Assembly (NCBI GenBank): GCA_032690845.1
Contig: CM064421.1
Coordinates: 37,128,963 to 37,192,962 of the forward strand
Direction of reading: 5' to 3'
Source: Eleusine coracana subsp. coracana
Taxonomy: Eukaryota > Streptophyta > Magnoliopsida > Poales > Poaceae
Length of the DNA: 64,000 nucleotides
Program-made: the position numbers and the translations under genes
The notes under the pieces: generated by a model
Told to the model about the DNA's origin: nothing
What the model saw: the letters and a program-made list of their open reading frames with translations, nothing else
The model's database searches: none
Part shown: piece by piece, positions 1 to 10,830 of the stretch
Position numbering within the stretch: position 1 is the first letter of the stretch
Layout: every line of letters begins with the position of its first letter

Positions 1-3000
1 TGGCTTGCACTTCTCCATACCAGCTCTCTTTAGAAGGTCTAACGCATATCTCTTCTGTGAAAGTAGAATGCCACCCTCTTCTGACTTTACTTCTATTCCC
101 AGAAAATAATTCAGAGACCCTAAATCTTTTACTGCAAAGTCTTCATTTAGCTTCTCAATCAACTTATCAGTGGCCTTGTCAAAGGAGCTAACAATGATGA
201 TGTCATCAACATATATTAGCATATAAATTGTAACACCTCCTTCTCTGAGCACAAAAAGTGAAGCATCAGCCACTGAACCATTGAAACCTAACTGCTGCAA
301 TTTGCTTGTCAGTCTTGAGTGCCAGGCCTTTGGAGCTTGTTTTAGCCCATACAGAGCTTTCTTCAGATGACATACATAATGAGAGGGTTTGCCTTCATCA
401 ATATAACCTGGTGGTTGTTTCATGTATACCTTTTCTTCTAGCACTCCATTCAAAAATGCATTCTGAACATCAATTTGTCTCATACTCCATCCATGGCTGA
501 CTGCTAGTGACAAAATTATTCTAATGGTAGATGGCTTCTCTACAGGGCTGTAAGTATCAAAATAATCTATACCATGCCTCTGTTTAAAACCCTTGGCCAC
601 TAATCTGGCTTTGAATCTCTCAACACTGCCATCTGCCTTCCTCTTTACTTTGTAAACCCATCTACTATCTATCAAGTTCATACCTTTCGGAGGAGGTACC
701 AACTCCCAAGTCTCATTCTTCAGTAGGGCCAGATATTCAACATCCATGGCCTTCTTCCAATCAGGATGAGCCAGAGCTTCTTCAAGGGTGTTTGGTTCTG
801 AAACTACAACTCTGTCAGCAGACAAGGCTGTTGTCGGATTTTCTTCAGAAGTGAAAGCACGAGCATTGACTGAATATCTGATGGTGCCATCAGTGTATTG
901 TTTAGGCTGCACAATGTTGTTGCGAAGTCTGGTTTGCATTTGATGCTGCCTGACCAACACTGGTTGTGCTGGCTGTTCTGGAACAATCTCCTCCTCTACA
1001 ATAGTATTGCCATGATTTGCATTCTCTGACTGTTCTCCAGCAACAGGAGAGGAGGGTTCACCACCTGCAGGGGCTGTGACAGAATGTTCATCAACAAAAG
1101 AGTTAGTCTGACCATTAGTCATGTGAGCATTTTCAACAGCTGGTCCCCCTGGATTTAGGTTGTCTAGATTCTGAAGGAGAGCTAGTTCAGAATATTGAGT
1201 GGGTCTGACAAGAGTGGGCAAGATAGTAGGATGGTTTGAGTTTTTGCGATTTTGTTCTTCAGGTGTAGGAGTAGAGAAGGGAAAAATCGATTCATCAAAC
1301 ACCACATCTCTGGACAAATATATTCTACCTGTACTTCTATCAAGGCACTTATATCCCTTGTGAGAGGAACTATAACCTAGGAAGGTACATTGTTTGGTTC
1401 TAAAATTTAGTTTCCTGTCATTATAGGGCCTCAAGTTGGGCCAGCAAGCGCAACCAAAAACTTTAAGCATTGAGTAATCTGGATGGGTGTTGAGAAGCTT
1501 ATGTGCAGGAGTGTCATTGTTGATGGTTCGGCTGGGCATACGGTTTATGAGATAACAGGCTGTGTTAAAGGCTTCATCCCAAAAACGGAGTGGCATCTGT
1601 GCCTGAGCTAACAGCGCCAGACCAGTCTCGACAATGTGTCGATGTTTCCTCTCTGCCAAACCGTTTTGTTGGTGTGTGTGTGGGCAAGAGATGTGATGAT
1701 CAATACCAGTGGTTTGGAAATATCTATGTAAGCGATGATACTCACCACCCCAGTCTGATTGAACTGAGCGAATTTTAGTGTTTAGCATATGCTCTACATG
1801 TTTCTGAAATTGCATGAACACTGCCTCAACTTCAGATTTGCACTTCAGAAAATAAATCCACACATATCTACTGAAATCATCGACGAATGAGACATAATAT
1901 TTTGAATTGTTGACTGAAGGGAGAGCTGGTCCCCAAACGTCAGTATGAATCAATTGCAAGGGAGCAGTAGATGTATGAGTGGAAGAATAAAAGGGAAGCT
2001 GATGTGCTTTTCCTAACTGACAGGCATTACACACTGATGAAGGAAGAACACTAGTGTCTACAGCTATATTATTTCTCTGAAGAATGCGAAGAACGATTGG
2101 AGTAGCAGGATGTCCAAGCCTTCGGTGCCACTGCTCTTGAGATATATTGGTTGTCAGAAGAGCTTGGCGATTATTGGATGGCAGAACATAGAGGCCGTTC
2201 CTACACCTGCCTTTGAGGAGGATAGTCTTCGTGGCTTGGTCCTTTACACAAAAATATTTGGGATGAAATTCAACAAAAGCATTGTTATCAGTAGCTAATC
2301 TTTTGACGGAGATGAGATGTTTATTGATTTTAGGCGCATAAAGGATTTTGTTTAGGAACAAAGGTCTAGTAGAACCAGCAATTGAAGAATGCCCAACATG
2401 AGTAATAGACAAACCTGCTCCATTGGCGACGTGGATTTGATCACCCCCGGTGTAGCGCTCCTTCATCGTGAGTCTTTCCAAGTCATTGGTGACATGGTCT
2501 GTGGCCCCAGTGTCCACGTACCAATTTGCGTCGTTGGAGGTAGCTGTGGCGGCGGCGTACTTGATGGCGTCCTCTGCTTGGTACGCCTGATCGAACCGGT
2601 GCCAGCACTGGAGTGCGTTGTGGTTCGGCTTGCTGCAGATTTGGCACAAAGGCCCACTGGTGTTGTTGGTGCCGCGATTGTTGATCGGCGGTCGCTGAGG
2701 TGGGCGAGGAGCTCGTCCTCCTTGGTTGCGGCCACCGCCGCCATTACGACCTCCTCGCCCACGGCCGCCACGGCCGCCATTGCCACCACCGCGCCCAAAG
2801 TTCCTATTCACTGTATTAGCAGATACCTGACCAACAGAGTTATACAGATCTTGCCTCATCTCAAAGTCAAGCATGTACGAATACACATCGCTGATCGTGT
2901 AAGGATCAACGCGTGTTGTAATGCTCGTCACGAGTGAGTTGTAGTCGGGGCCGAGTCCGCGCAGCATGTAGGAGATCAGCTCCTCGTCTTCCACGCGCTT

Positions 3001-3525
3001 GCCGATGGCAGCGAGCGTGTCAGCGAGGCGCTTGACCTTGCGGTAGTAGTCGGGGATGCTGAGGTCGTTCTTCTGGATCGTGGCCAGCTGCATGCGGATC
3101 TGCATGACCCGTGCGCGAGAGCTTGACGCGAACATCTTCTCCAGCGTGCTCCAGGCGTCGCGGGCGGTGGTGATTCCCACCATGGAGGAGAGGACTTCCT
3201 CGCTGAGAGAGGAGTTGATGAAGCTGAGAACGAGCTGATCCTGGTGGTACCAGCTGGTGTACTCCGGGTTGACGACGATCCTGCGGCCGCCATTCTCCTC
3301 ACTCGGTGTGACCGTGATGGTCTGCGGTGGTGCCGGCATTGATCCGTCGACAAGACCGATGATGCCTTGGCTTCTTAGGTACGGCAGAATTTGAGCCGAC
3401 CAAAGCAGGTAATTATCCTGCGTAAGCTTGATGTTGATCACATGGTTGATCGATGGCGTAGGCATGGCACTGAATTGGGTGGATGTGGAAGCGTTGGATC
3501 GTGCGGAGTAGGGGCTGTTAAACAT
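1..3525 (-). CDS. copia gag-pol polyprotein (partial, C-terminus outside window)
   Basis: I checked this frame codon by codon from the ATG at 3525-3523 to base 1 and found no stop in 1,175 codons. The first upstream in-frame stop is at 3547-3549. Domains in order: a gag of the UBN2 type beginning near a KLTQDNYLLW motif; a basic Gly/Arg-rich stretch; a CCHC zinc knuckle (CQICSKPNHNALQC, about 2600-2650); a protease with DTGA at 2503-2514; an integrase with catalytic Asp at 1939-1941 (HTDVWGP), Asp at 1753-1755 (SDWGGEY) and Glu at 1651-1653 (NGLAERKH); a reverse transcriptase with YVDD just below 214. It is a self-encoded replication polyprotein, not a host gene. Whether it is expressed or mobile cannot be told from sequence. 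Confidence 0.92.
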   Translation of the reverse strand, partial: MFNSPYSARSNASTSTQFSAMPTPSINHVINIKLTQDNYLLWSAQILPYLRSQGIIGLVDGSMPAPPQTITVTPSEENGGRRIVVNPEYTSWYHQDQLVLSFINSSLSEEVLSSMVGITTARDAWSTLEKMFASSSRARVMQIRMQLATIQKNDLSIPDYYRKVKRLADTLAAIGKRVEDEELISYMLRGLGPDYNSLVTSITTRVDPYTISDVYSYMLDFEMRQDLYNSVGQVSANTVNRNFGRGGGNGGRGGRGRGGRNGGGGRNQGGRAPRPPQRPPINNRGTNNTSGPLCQICSKPNHNALQCWHRFDQAYQAEDAIKYAAATATSNDANWYVDTGATDHVTNDLERLTMKERYTGGDQIHVANGAGLSITHVGHSSIAGSTRPLFLNKILYAPKINKHLISVKRLATDNNAFVEFHPKYFCVKDQATKTILLKGRCRNGLYVLPSNNRQALLTTNISQEQWHRRLGHPATPIVLRILQRNNIAVDTSVLPSSVCNACQLGKAHQLPFYSSTHTSTAPLQLIHTDVWGPALPSVNNSKYYVSFVDDFSRYVWIYFLKCKSEVEAVFMQFQKHVEHMLNTKIRSVQSDWGGEYHRLHRYFQTTGIDHHISCPHTHQQNGLAERKHRHIVETGLALLAQAQMPLRFWDEAFNTACYLINRMPSRTINNDTPAHKLLNTHPDYSMLKVFGCACWPNLRPYNDRKLNFRTKQCTFLGYSSSHKGYKCLDRSTGRIYLSRDVVFDESIFPFSTPTPEEQNRKNSNHPTILPTLVRPTQYSELALLQNLDNLNPGGPAVENAHMTNGQTNSFVDEHSVTAPAGGEPSSPVAGEQSENANHGNTIVEEEIVPEQPAQPVLVRQHQMQTRLRNNIVQPKQYTDGTIRYSVNARAFTSEENPTTALSADRVVVSEPNTLEEALAHPDWKKAMDVEYLALLKNETWELVPPPKGMNLIDSRWVYKVKRKADGSVERFKARLVAKGFKQRHGIDYFDTYSPVEKPSTIRIILSLAVSHGWSMRQIDVQNAFLNGVLEEKVYMKQPPGYIDEGKPSHYVCHLKKALYGLKQAPKAWHSRLTSKLQQLGFNGSVADASLFVLREGGVTIYMLIYVDDIIIVSSFDKATDKLIEKLNEDFAVKDLGSLNYFLGIEVKSEEGGILLSQKRYALDLLKRAGMEKCKP

Positions 3526-3552
3526 GGCGGAAGCGGTGATTGTGGATCAGTA

Positions 3553-3566
3553 GGCTCTAGGTACCA
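3553..3566 (-). other. probable copia primer binding site
   Basis: The minus strand reads TGGTACCTAGAGCC immediately after the LTR end. It resembles the plant initiator methionine tRNA primer site TGGTATCAGAGC but differs by a substitution and an extra base. Its position, 28 bases upstream of the gag ATG, fits the role. Confidence 0.55.
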
Positions 3567-3767
3567 TGAAAGAATTGCCAAAACGCACTGACCCTGATCG
3601 GGTCTTCTTCTATTTATAAAGTTAATACAACGATATCAGATACAACTAGGATCCGGTTAAGCAGGACATGCCCTGCATGCTCGCCATCGTGGGCGAGAGA
3701 CGCTCACCACGCGTACTCCACGGTAACAGACGAACAGACTAACGTACTAATTCTATCATCTGCTACA
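3567..3767 (-). repeat. copia 5' LTR (about 201 bp)
   Basis: The right boundary is inferred from a minus-strand TG start (TGTAGCAG) at 3767 and the left boundary from a minus-strand CA end at 3567, directly beside a primer-binding-like site. A TATA box (TATAAATA, minus strand) lies at 3611-3618. The partner LTR is outside the window, so boundaries rest on TG...CA and the adjacent primer site only. Confidence 0.65.
3611..3618 (-). promoter_or_regulatory. TATA box of the copia LTR
   Basis: TATAAATA on the minus strand, inside the LTR and 86 bases upstream of the gag ATG, is the likely promoter element for the retrotransposon transcript. Confidence 0.5.
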
Positions 3768-4137
3768 CTAATGTCTCATGCAACTTTAGGCATGATGAAT
3801 ATTCTCTCCCTTTCCCCCCTTTTGATTGAAACAGGGCGGTAGAAGCTCTGTTTTGATCGGAAAAGAGGAGACCACTGACCACGTACAACATTCGGCAAAT
3901 GGCCAGCCAATTTCTTGTCTGTAGTCTGTACGTTTCCAATTTCCGTGGACTGCCCGGCCGCCTGCCTCCTCCACCGGCTTTCCTTTTTTCCTTCCATGGC
4001 CGGCCGGTTATCCGTTTCGGTGCGGGGAGCTGAACGCCGGCCTTTCGCCGTGTCGCTTCAGCAATCAGGAGGGAGGAGCAACCAGCACCGCGCGCGAAAC
4101 AGATGGTTGCCGCCTCCCGAGTCCCAAGGCTCGTGGT
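3768..4137. other. intergenic, nothing recognised
   Basis: Between the copia LTR and the duplicated segment. Short reading frames on both strands show no family resemblance. Confidence 0.5.
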
Positions 4138-5430
4138 GGGTACGTGGGCCACGTGCGCCTCGTCGCACTGGGCTCCCAGCCTCCCACCACCGGAGTAGGC
4201 CGTCTGCCTTCAACGGGCCGTATGGGCTAAACCGCCAAACCATTTCAGCCCCCTGTACGTCCCACTGAAATTGTCCAGTTCTGTGCATTGTTACGAATTA
4301 CGATTGAAACATTTTGCTCAAAATATTTCCTCTCTCTGACTTTTACTGACCAGAAATTGGTTACAGAAGTGGTGGAGTACCACTGCAGTTTTTGTTTTTT
4401 TTGAAAACTGACATGGATCGATGAAGGATCAGAGGAGAGGGACTGAACAGGCCATCTTCCGAAATGACATTTGCAATATCGTGGTTCTGTCAAAATTCTA
4501 TTCAGTAACGCTTCTCAGTCACTATGAATGCTTGAGACCGCTAAGACATAAAACAAATTTGGCACCAGAAGGTGAGTAAGAGTCCTGCGACTGCGAGGGC
4601 TCTCGCTTGTAGCTCTTTCGCTTCTTGGCTGTGTTTCGAGTGACTGAACCGCCGAGGCAGATTCAGCATTTCAATTACCTTGTGCCAGGTTGCTTCAGTG
4701 TAGTTGCCTTCCAATTTCACGAGGAGGACAGGAGGTGTTTTGGTTGTTTCAGTTTCACAAAAAACCGAGTGAACAATTTTCATTGCGGCTCCGGTTCTTT
4801 TTCATCATGTTTTCGGCCGTGAGTGATCTGCTGTGGCATGAAATTTGCATCGACGCACACCCCGTGCCTTCCATAGAGCAGAAGATGACAGCTTGTTAAG
4901 GCAATCCTAGGAACTGACAATCGAAGCGTGATGCAGCTCAGTATTACCCAGAGGACGTCCACGTCCAGATTATTCTCTCTCCCTCACCAGTAAGCTCCAC
5001 GACACCGATACGTTCTGTAGAGGAAGAAACGAAAAAGAGGAATCAGAATGAATCGACACCTCGTCAACGCAGATGCAGAGCTTACGAGTTGTGTAGTCAA
5101 ATTTCATCTTCTTCCCTGGGGCTGGGAAAATGAACCGCAGGTTCTGCTTGAAGATGCTTATCACACATTCTGCCGCCGCCGCCGCGAGCTTCGTCAGCCA
5201 CGGGTGCTGCGCCGCCGGGGCCAACGAACGCCGCTACAAACGGATCGGAGAAGCCATCTGCGATTTCGACTCATCGAACCCTATTCCATCATTCCAGGAA
5301 GATACAAATGCGAGGAAGAGTAGCCATGGGAGGTGGGGAAAAGCATTGGCACCGCCTGACCTGAATTCCTCTTGCGCGCGAGCGCTGCTCCTCTTCTATG
5401 GTCCGCTGCCTGCGGTCTCACTGGGATTTC
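4138..5430. repeat. duplicated segment, copy A
   Basis: This stretch recurs in the same order and orientation at 6397-6577 plus 10031-10830 and 11305-11420. Matching landmarks include the GGGTACGTGGGCC block (4138 and 6397), the CCCCCTGTACGTCCCACTGA block, the CAGGCCATCTTCCG block and the GCGAGCTTCGTCAGCCACGG block. Reading frames are not preserved between the copies, so it is probably non-coding duplicated DNA rather than a gene. Confidence 0.75.
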
Positions 5431-6396
5431 CGTCGTGGCACCGAACACAGAACACGCTGGAACGTCCATGGCGCCGGGCAGAGTCGGCACCACCACGGCC
5501 TCGCCGCGCATCTTCGTGGTCCGGCCCGGCGAAGACGAAGACCCCGCCTTCCAGGAATCTCGCGTCGGCACAGAGCGCTTCGAGGAGGCTCGGCATGCTT
5601 GGGGAGCCGCGAACGCGCGAGCGCAGGCACAGGAACGAGGCCGAGAGCGGCGCAGAGGAAATTCGAAGTGGTCGGGGAATGAAATACCGACCCCGTGGTC
5701 GGTATTTCATCTACCGACCACCCCTGGTTGCTCAGGACTGTTGAATCGTGGATGTGCGGTACATGTTACCCGGATTGCCATTCGACAAAGTGCAGGGCCC
5801 GCGCGGTCCAAGCCCATTTTACAGTGTATCGGTGAAGGGAGATGCCGCCACCATTGCTGACCATCCAAGCTCGCGGCGGCGGCGGACAGGAGCAGGACAG
5901 ACATGGGCAAACTGTTGGTGGTGCTTCGATTGCCATTATACAGAGCGCAGGGCCCGCGTGGTGGACAAACGGCCGCGGCGGTGGATTGGACATGGATTTC
6001 GGCCGTGAGGGAGAGCGGATGCTCGCGGCGTCGCCTCGACGGTGATGGCGGAAGCGGCGAGTACGATTTCGGCGATCTATGGATGGAGACGACGGAATCG
6101 ATCAATTCGACAGTCGGTAGTGAAGAGTGAAGATCCGGCAATTCGGCAGTTAGTTTCTGACCTCTGTTCTGCCGTCTCTTCTGCTTCCATCGCTCAGCAT
6201 TGCAAAATTGGTTCGAAATTTTTTGGACGGTAATGGCGGCTTCTTCCTTGATCTACGCAGCACATCTCAGAATCACAGGAGGATCTGGGTGGACGGACAT
6301 TTACCGCGTCGCGATCACCGTTGCCGAGCAGGACATGGCGAGAAAACGAGGTGAGGACACATGTGGCCTGCGGAAGCCATGGTGGCAGTTCGATGG
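5431..6396. other. spacer between duplicated segments, no supported gene
   Basis: GC-rich DNA with overlapping frames in several registers and no recognised family. It holds a perfect hairpin at 5679-5710 and an imperfect direct repeat (about 5773-5810 and 5931-5968, both containing GCAGGGCCCGCG). A frame near 5469-5680 has coding-like acidic composition but matches nothing I know. Confidence 0.5.
5679..5710. repeat. perfect 14-bp inverted repeat (hairpin)
   Basis: ATGAAATACCGACC at 5679-5692 is followed by a 4-base loop and its exact reverse complement at 5697-5710. It could be a stem-loop or the remnant of a small inverted-repeat element. Confidence 0.85.
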
Positions 6397-6577
6397 GTAC
6401 GTGGGCCGCGCGCGCCCCGTCGCGCTGGGCTCCCAGCCTCCCACCACCGAAGAAGGCCGCGTGCCTTCAACGAGTTGTATGGGCTAAACCACCAAACCAT
6501 TTCAGCCCCCTGTACGTCCCACTGAAATTGTCCAGCTCTGTGCATTGATACAATTATATTTCCTCTCTGACTTTTTT
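6397..6577. repeat. duplicated segment, copy A' left part
   Basis: Matches copy A at about 4138-4345. The match stops where the hAT element begins and resumes at about 10031, which dates the hAT insertion after the duplication. Confidence 0.75.
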
Positions 6578-6811
6578 GGCCTAGCCCAAGCAGGCACGGC
6601 CCATTTTATTTCGTGTCGAGCTGGCCCGATACATAGCCACGTGTCGTGCTTGGGCCGAGAGTCCGGCCCGACGGGCGGCATGGGCACGACCCGTTTAGGT
6701 TCGGCCTGGTCAAGCACGAAACAAGCACGGCCGAGTTAACCATCCGGCACAACACGGACCGGTCCACACCAGCCCAACGGTAAAATCCGATCCCTCGAGG
6801 CCCCGACGCCA

Positions 6812-6818
6812 TATAAAA
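6812..6818 (+). promoter_or_regulatory. TATA box of the hAT transposase gene
   Basis: TATAAAA inside the left part of the element, upstream of the broken transposase frame. The 6820-7280 leader between has a GC-rich composition unlike the AT-rich core of the gene. Confidence 0.5.
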
Positions 6819-7283
6819 TGCCTCGCCTCAGCCAAACTCTAACCAACCACTCATTTTCTCCCGACCTCTCCGCCTCTGCGCCGCAACCTTCTTCGCTCGT
6901 CTCCTCGCAACCCTAGATCGAGCCCGTGCGCCGCCTCCTCCAGTCCCCGCCTCTATCTCCGGTAGGTAGATTGAGCCTGTGCGCTGCCACGGCCGCCCCT
7001 CTCCCCCTTCTCTAGATGACTGTTGCCTTGAGGTCGCGTCGCCGTCACGCCACCTGCTGAAAGCTCCGGTAGGACTATGCGCCACGGTCCTGCGGCTACT
7101 CGTCGGCTCGATGATCGACCTGGAACTGAGCGACGAGTCCGTGCGCTGGGCCGAGAGCCTCCTCTTTGGAGGTGTGGCAAGGACTTCTACGCCAAGCACT
7201 CCGACTCCGAGGGGGCCGAGCTTGACAACGCCGAGGCCAGGATCGTGGACGAGCCCACGGTCGGGCTTGACGACGCCTAATTG

Positions 7284-9356
7284 ATGGTTCTGTTGTCGGG
7301 GGCTTGTGGTTCGGCAGACGTGATGCCGGACTTGGGGGTTGCTACGAAACCAAAGCCGCCGCCCGCGCTGGGATCTACCCTAAGAACGTTGACTCCTCGA
7401 TCTATGATGACTACAACTGACATGCCGCCTCCAATGACGCCTTCACCAACACCTCCTATCGGCGACTCCAACGTCAGAACTGGAGCAAGTACCGCAAGCA
7501 CCTCCAGGCAAGGCACAAAGAGGGGCAGGAGGAGGACGCAGGTATGGGATGACTTCGATCCGGTCACCAAGGAGGTAAATGGCATACCCGTTGTTTATGC
7601 TGCTATCTGTCGTCATTGCAAAGGTCAATTAAATGCTAGCTTAACTGGTGCTACTGGTCATTTACATAGACATCAAAAAACTTGCTTAGCTAAAACTAAA
7701 CGGGATGCTTCAATCCAGACTCAGCTGCAATATAACCCTGATGGTTCTGTTCGTGGATGGAACTATGATTCTGTTGTTGCACGTATGGAACTATATGCTT
7801 TTATTGTTGCTTTAGATATTCCTCTAGGGATTGGTGACACACAACTTTTTATTCGTTACATTCGGCATGCTCATAATCCCAAGTACAAGTCAGTTTCTAG
7901 GCAAACCACTACTAGAGATTTTGCTAAGTATTTCAATGAACGTCGTTCTAAATTGATTGAATGTTTGCAGTCTAGTGTTAGTTCTATTACAATTACTTTT
8001 GATATCTGGTATGGTAAAGCTAAGAAAGATTACTTCTTTGTAGTTGCTCATTTTGTTAATGCTGACTAGATTATGGAGAAAAGGATTTTAGGTATGAGGC
8101 TTATAGAAGTTAAACATCTGGTGAGAACATAGCAGAACACATTCATGCTATGGTTGATGAGTATGGTTTAAGTGATAAAGTTTTTTCACTTACTCTTGAT
8201 AATGCTTCTACTAATAACAAAGCTATGGATGTTATGACACCACTCTTTTCTGGTTATATGGGTATCGAGTTCTTGCATCAAAGATGTGCATGTCCTATAA
8301 TTAATCTTATTATCAAATCTGATTTAAAGCGTTTGAAGCCTATTGTTGAATCTTTTAGAATTACAATTTTATTTCTGAACTCATCTAACCAACGCAATGC
8401 TGCATACAAATCATATTGCATTGCATTGGGTGTTCGTCCTAGAAAGTTTTCTTTAGACATGGATGTGAGACGAAATTTTACCTATCTGATGCTGAAGTAC
8501 CTCATTCCATACAGAAGTACTTTTTCTGTCTTTATCAATGGTCAGTATCTGTAGGTTAATCCAGGCCAAACATTATTGACTCCGAACGATTGGTATGTTG
8601 CTGAAAAAGTTACAGGTTTTCTTGTAGTTCTATAATTCTACTCTTGCATTATTTGGTGTTTACTATCCAACTTCTAATCTGATTGTGCACCAGCTCATTG
8701 AAATTGCTAGTCATTTGAATAGTTATGAGAATGATAGGTAGCTTAGAAATGTTATAACTCCTATGAAAACTAAATACCTTGAGTACTAGTGGGATATTCC
8801 TCTTGTGTATGCATTTGTATTTGTTCTTGATCCTAGAGGTAAGATGAAAGGATTGAATAATGCATTAAAACTTCTTCATAAATATATTAATCATGATTAT
8901 GCTGATTATTTCATAATGATTCGTGATGAATTGACTAACATCTTTGGCACATATGAGAATAAATATGGTGCAGTTAGGTTGCAAAGACCAATACTACAGA
9001 TAAGTAGTGGCAGAATAAAAATTGTCTGGGATAAGATCTATGGTTCTACTAATGATGTATCTGATTTTTATAAGTCTACTCCTGCACAATCCTTTTCACG
9101 AGTTTCTAAATTGATAATGTATCTTGATAGTGACCCAATTTCTATCTTTGATGATGAATTTGATGTTATAAATTGGTGGCATCAGTATAAACATGCATAT
9201 CCCATTTTGTCTCTCTTAGCTAAAGATGTCTTGATATTTTCTATTTCAACTATTAGTTCGAAGTCTGTTTTTAGTATTTGTGACAGATTGCTTGAAGAAA
9301 GAAGACGAAGCTTAACAAGTGATATGGTGGGAATCTTGACATGTTTGAAGAATTGA
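7284..9356 (+). pseudogene. hAT transposase with BED zinc finger, broken
   Basis: Three open blocks line up with one hAT transposase. 7284-8069 holds a BED-type zinc finger (CRHC ... HLHRHQKTC). 8150-8554 holds the catalytic core region with LTLDNAST and the RCACPIINLI motif. 8805-9356 holds the C-terminal dimerisation region (SSKSVFSICDRLLEERRRSL). Stops interrupt at 8067-8069, 8552-8554, 8787-8789 and 9354-9356, and the frame shifts near 8110 and 8630. Three of the stops replace a tryptophan conserved in hAT proteins. The track start at 7281 would be TTG; the first ATG is 7284. No active protein is expected. Confidence 0.88.
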
Positions 9357-10030
9357 CAGTTTGGAGAGTATCATGATCAACACAATATTATGAGACATCA
9401 AAAGGAGCTAGAAGAGCGATTTAAGTAGTTGTACTTGGATGGTGATCCTGCTGATGGTGAGGAAGTGACTAGTGTAGGAACTTGAAACCATGTAATGCTT
9501 TGTAATGTTTTATAATAGATTTTGGAATTTTGAGCTGGGCTGTACTCTTTTTTCTCTTAGCCTAAAGAGTTTTTAATGAGTCAGTCAGTTAGAAATAGAT
9601 CTATAACTTGTGCTTATCTAAATATAAGTTTTATATGGCCAAATTTGTGTTATGTTCTGTTTTTCTTGTTTTGTTTTTGTTTGTTTGATAAATTGGGTTC
9701 AGTGATAATGATTGTCATTCTGTTGAGTAATAATAAGGGGCATTTTGAAATCAAACTTGTTGCTGTTATGTAAATTTCGGTTGAAATGAATGTGTTTTTG
9801 ATTTTCGGGCTTAATTAACTTAACAGGTCTAACAGGCCATCCGTGTTGTCAAGCCTATTGACCCGACATGACATGGTTCAATAATTTCGTGTCGTGCCGT
9901 GGGCCGACGGCGCGGCACGGCATGGCACGGCCCATTGTGAATTTCGTGCCGTGTTGACCCGAAATTCTACGGGTTGTGCTTTTTCGTGCTTAGAACAGAC
10001 CATATCGGGCGGCCCGTTTGGCCAGGACTA

Positions 10031-10830
10031 ACGGTAGAGTTACCACTACATCAGAGTTAAATAAAAAAACGAAAAACAAAATGAGGACTGACATCGGACG
10101 TCAGGCCATCTTCCGGAATAGACACTGCAATGTTGTGGTTCTTTTAAAATTCAGTTCAGTAACACTTCCTTCTCAGTCACTATGAATGCTTGAGACGGCG
10201 AAGAAAAAAAAAACTTGCCACCAGAAGAAGAGGCCTGCGAGCGCTCGCTTGTAGCTCTTTCGCTTCTTGGCTGTGAGGATATTTTTTATAAGGGACTGTG
10301 AAGGTATTGATGCTGACGGAATGTCTGAGTGACTAACAGCCCCTTCAGCATTTCAACTACCTTGTGCCGGCTTGCTTCAGTGTAGTTGCCTTCCAATTCC
10401 ACGACGAGGTGTTTTGGTTGTTTCAGTTTCACAAAGACCGAGTGAACAATTTTCATTGTGGCTCCGGTTCTTATTCATTACTGTATGTTTTTGGCAGTGA
10501 GTGCTCTGTTTTGGCCGATACGTTATGTGGAGGGAGAAAGAAAAAAGAGGAATCAGAAAGGAATGACACCTCGTCAACGCAGATGCAGAGCTTAGGAGTT
10601 GTCTAGTCAAATTCATCTCCTTCCTTGGTGCTGGGAAGTTGAACCGCTGGTTCTGCTTGAATATGCTTATCCGCATTTTGCTGCCGCCGCCGCCGCCGCG
10701 AGCTTCGTCAGCCACGGGTGCTGCGCCGCCGGGCCAACGAACGCCGCCACAAACGGATCGGAAAAGCCATCTGCAATGTCGACTCATCGAGCCCTATTCC
10801 ATCCTTCCAGGACAAACCTACCAGCTACCA
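10031..10830. repeat. duplicated segment, copy A' right part
   Basis: Continues the match to copy A from about 4365 to 5300, including the GAGGTGTTTTGGTTGTTTCA block and the GCAGATGCAGAGCTTA block. Small indels are scattered throughout. Confidence 0.75.

Larger units (their letters stand above)
1..3767 (-). mobile_element. Ty1-copia LTR retrotransposon, cut by left window edge
   Basis: Reading right to left, the element has an LTR (3567-3767), a primer binding site (3553-3566), then gag, protease, integrase and the start of reverse transcriptase in one frame that leaves the window at base 1. Integrase before reverse transcriptase is the diagnostic copia order. The RNase H part, polypurine tract and second LTR must lie left of the window. 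A duplicated target site cannot be checked because only one end is present; the flanking 5 bases here are 3768-3772. The open frame suggests a young insertion. The short LTR recalls families such as maize Hopscotch, but lineage is not established. Confidence 0.93.
6576..10030 (+). mobile_element. decayed autonomous hAT transposon
   Basis: About 3.45 kb that interrupts copy A' of the duplicated segment. The ends carry imperfect inverted repeats: left GGCCTAGCCCAAGC and, reverse-complemented, right GTCCTGGCCAAACG. Both subterminal regions are dense in CACGGCCCA, GCACGAC and GGCCCG words, as expected for hAT transposase binding regions. Comparison with copy A brackets the insertion. I could not find an intact 8-bp target duplication, so the end points are accurate only to about 10 bases. 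A broken transposase gene fills the middle. Confidence 0.82.

Noticed and set aside
2389..2937. 182-codon plus-strand frame
   Set aside because: It is antisense to the copia gag-protease frame, which carries the real motifs.
5130..5744. 204-codon frame in duplicated copy A
   Set aside because: The matching frame in copy A' is shifted and shorter, so coding is not conserved between copies.
6568..10038. 8-bp target duplication of the large hAT element
   Set aside because: Candidate flanks (TGACTTTT and the bases after 10030) do not match, so the boundary was taken from comparison with copy A.
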